DNA of 5,938 bases from positions 1 through 5,938 of the forward strand of contig JAPUJU010000210.1 in assembly GCA_027296025.1 (NCBI GenBank), given 5' to 3'. Source of the DNA: a bacterium (GTDB lineage Bacteria; Krumholzibacteriota; Krumholzibacteriia; WVZY01). Below, in pieces: positions 5,901 to 5,938 of the stretch; the stretch's first letter is position 1; each line of letters begins with the position of its first letter. The notes below the pieces were generated by a model. The model was not told the DNA's origin and did no database searches. It saw nothing but the letters and a program-made list of their open reading frames with translations. Position numbers and translations under genes: made by a program.

Positions 5901-5938
5901 ATGAAGGCCGAAGAACTCGCAGAATTCTTTCAGGAATC
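5901..5938 (+). CDS. Possible start of a divergent gene (3' end outside window)
   Basis: An ATG at 5901 opens a frame reading MKAEELAEFFQE that stays open to the window edge. The charged, helix-like composition looks coding, but 12 codons are too few to identify a product. There is no clear Shine-Dalgarno. A weak promoter-like element (TTGAGC at 5840-5845, 17-nt spacer, TACGTT at 5863-5868 preceded by TGA) lies upstream on the same strand. The alternative is a minus-strand frame entering from the right and ending at TGA 5837-5835, overlapping the upstream rsgA ATG in an ATGA. I prefer the plus-strand reading, with low certainty. Confidence 0.3.
   Translation, partial: MKAEELAEFFQE

Noticed and set aside
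5835..5937. End of an upstream minus-strand gene overlapping the long rsgA start by ATGA
   Set aside because: The frame is open to the edge, but it depends on the less likely rsgA start at 5838, its peptide has an unusual Cys/Phe-rich look, and the plus-strand frame from 5901 appears more coding-like. Not excluded.

Overview
The window holds five well-supported protein genes in two convergent blocks, plus a possible sixth gene clipped at the right edge. The genes are densely packed bacterial genes with moderately high G+C, short gaps and Shine-Dalgarno sequences. No rRNA, tRNA, CRISPR array, insertion sequence or phage gene is visible. The mix of a PEGA-domain Ser/Thr kinase, an FHA protein, a heptosyltransferase-like GT9 enzyme and RsgA would fit a Gram-negative-type bacterium, perhaps of the FCB superphylum or a related candidate phylum. 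This placement is inference from gene style only.

Left block, plus strand (1-3682): an FHA-domain protein that is open at the window's left edge, then a calcineurin-like metallophosphoesterase 21 nt downstream, then a membrane Ser/Thr protein kinase with two C-terminal PEGA domains 5 nt further on. The spacing makes this a likely operon. By content it is a protein-phosphorylation module: a kinase that writes phospho-Ser/Thr, an FHA protein that could read phospho-Thr, and a phosphoesterase of unknown substrate. The second FHA-like domain of the reader has lost key phospho-binding positions.

Right block, minus strand (5793-3679): rsgA (ribosome-assembly GTPase) followed by a glycosyltransferase family 9 gene, probably acting on LPS or another surface glycan. 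The 63-nt gap between them carries two overlapping, mutually exclusive hairpins. One is a perfect 16-bp palindrome that contains the Shine-Dalgarno of the glycosyltransferase gene. This is the most interesting non-coding signal in the window.

The two blocks meet tail to tail with their stop codons interlocked in a CTAG, so there is no intergenic room for a terminator. Right of rsgA lies an AT-richer stretch of about 107 bp (5794-5900). It carries a promoter-like element pointing into rsgA and may be a divergent promoter region for a gene starting near 5901.
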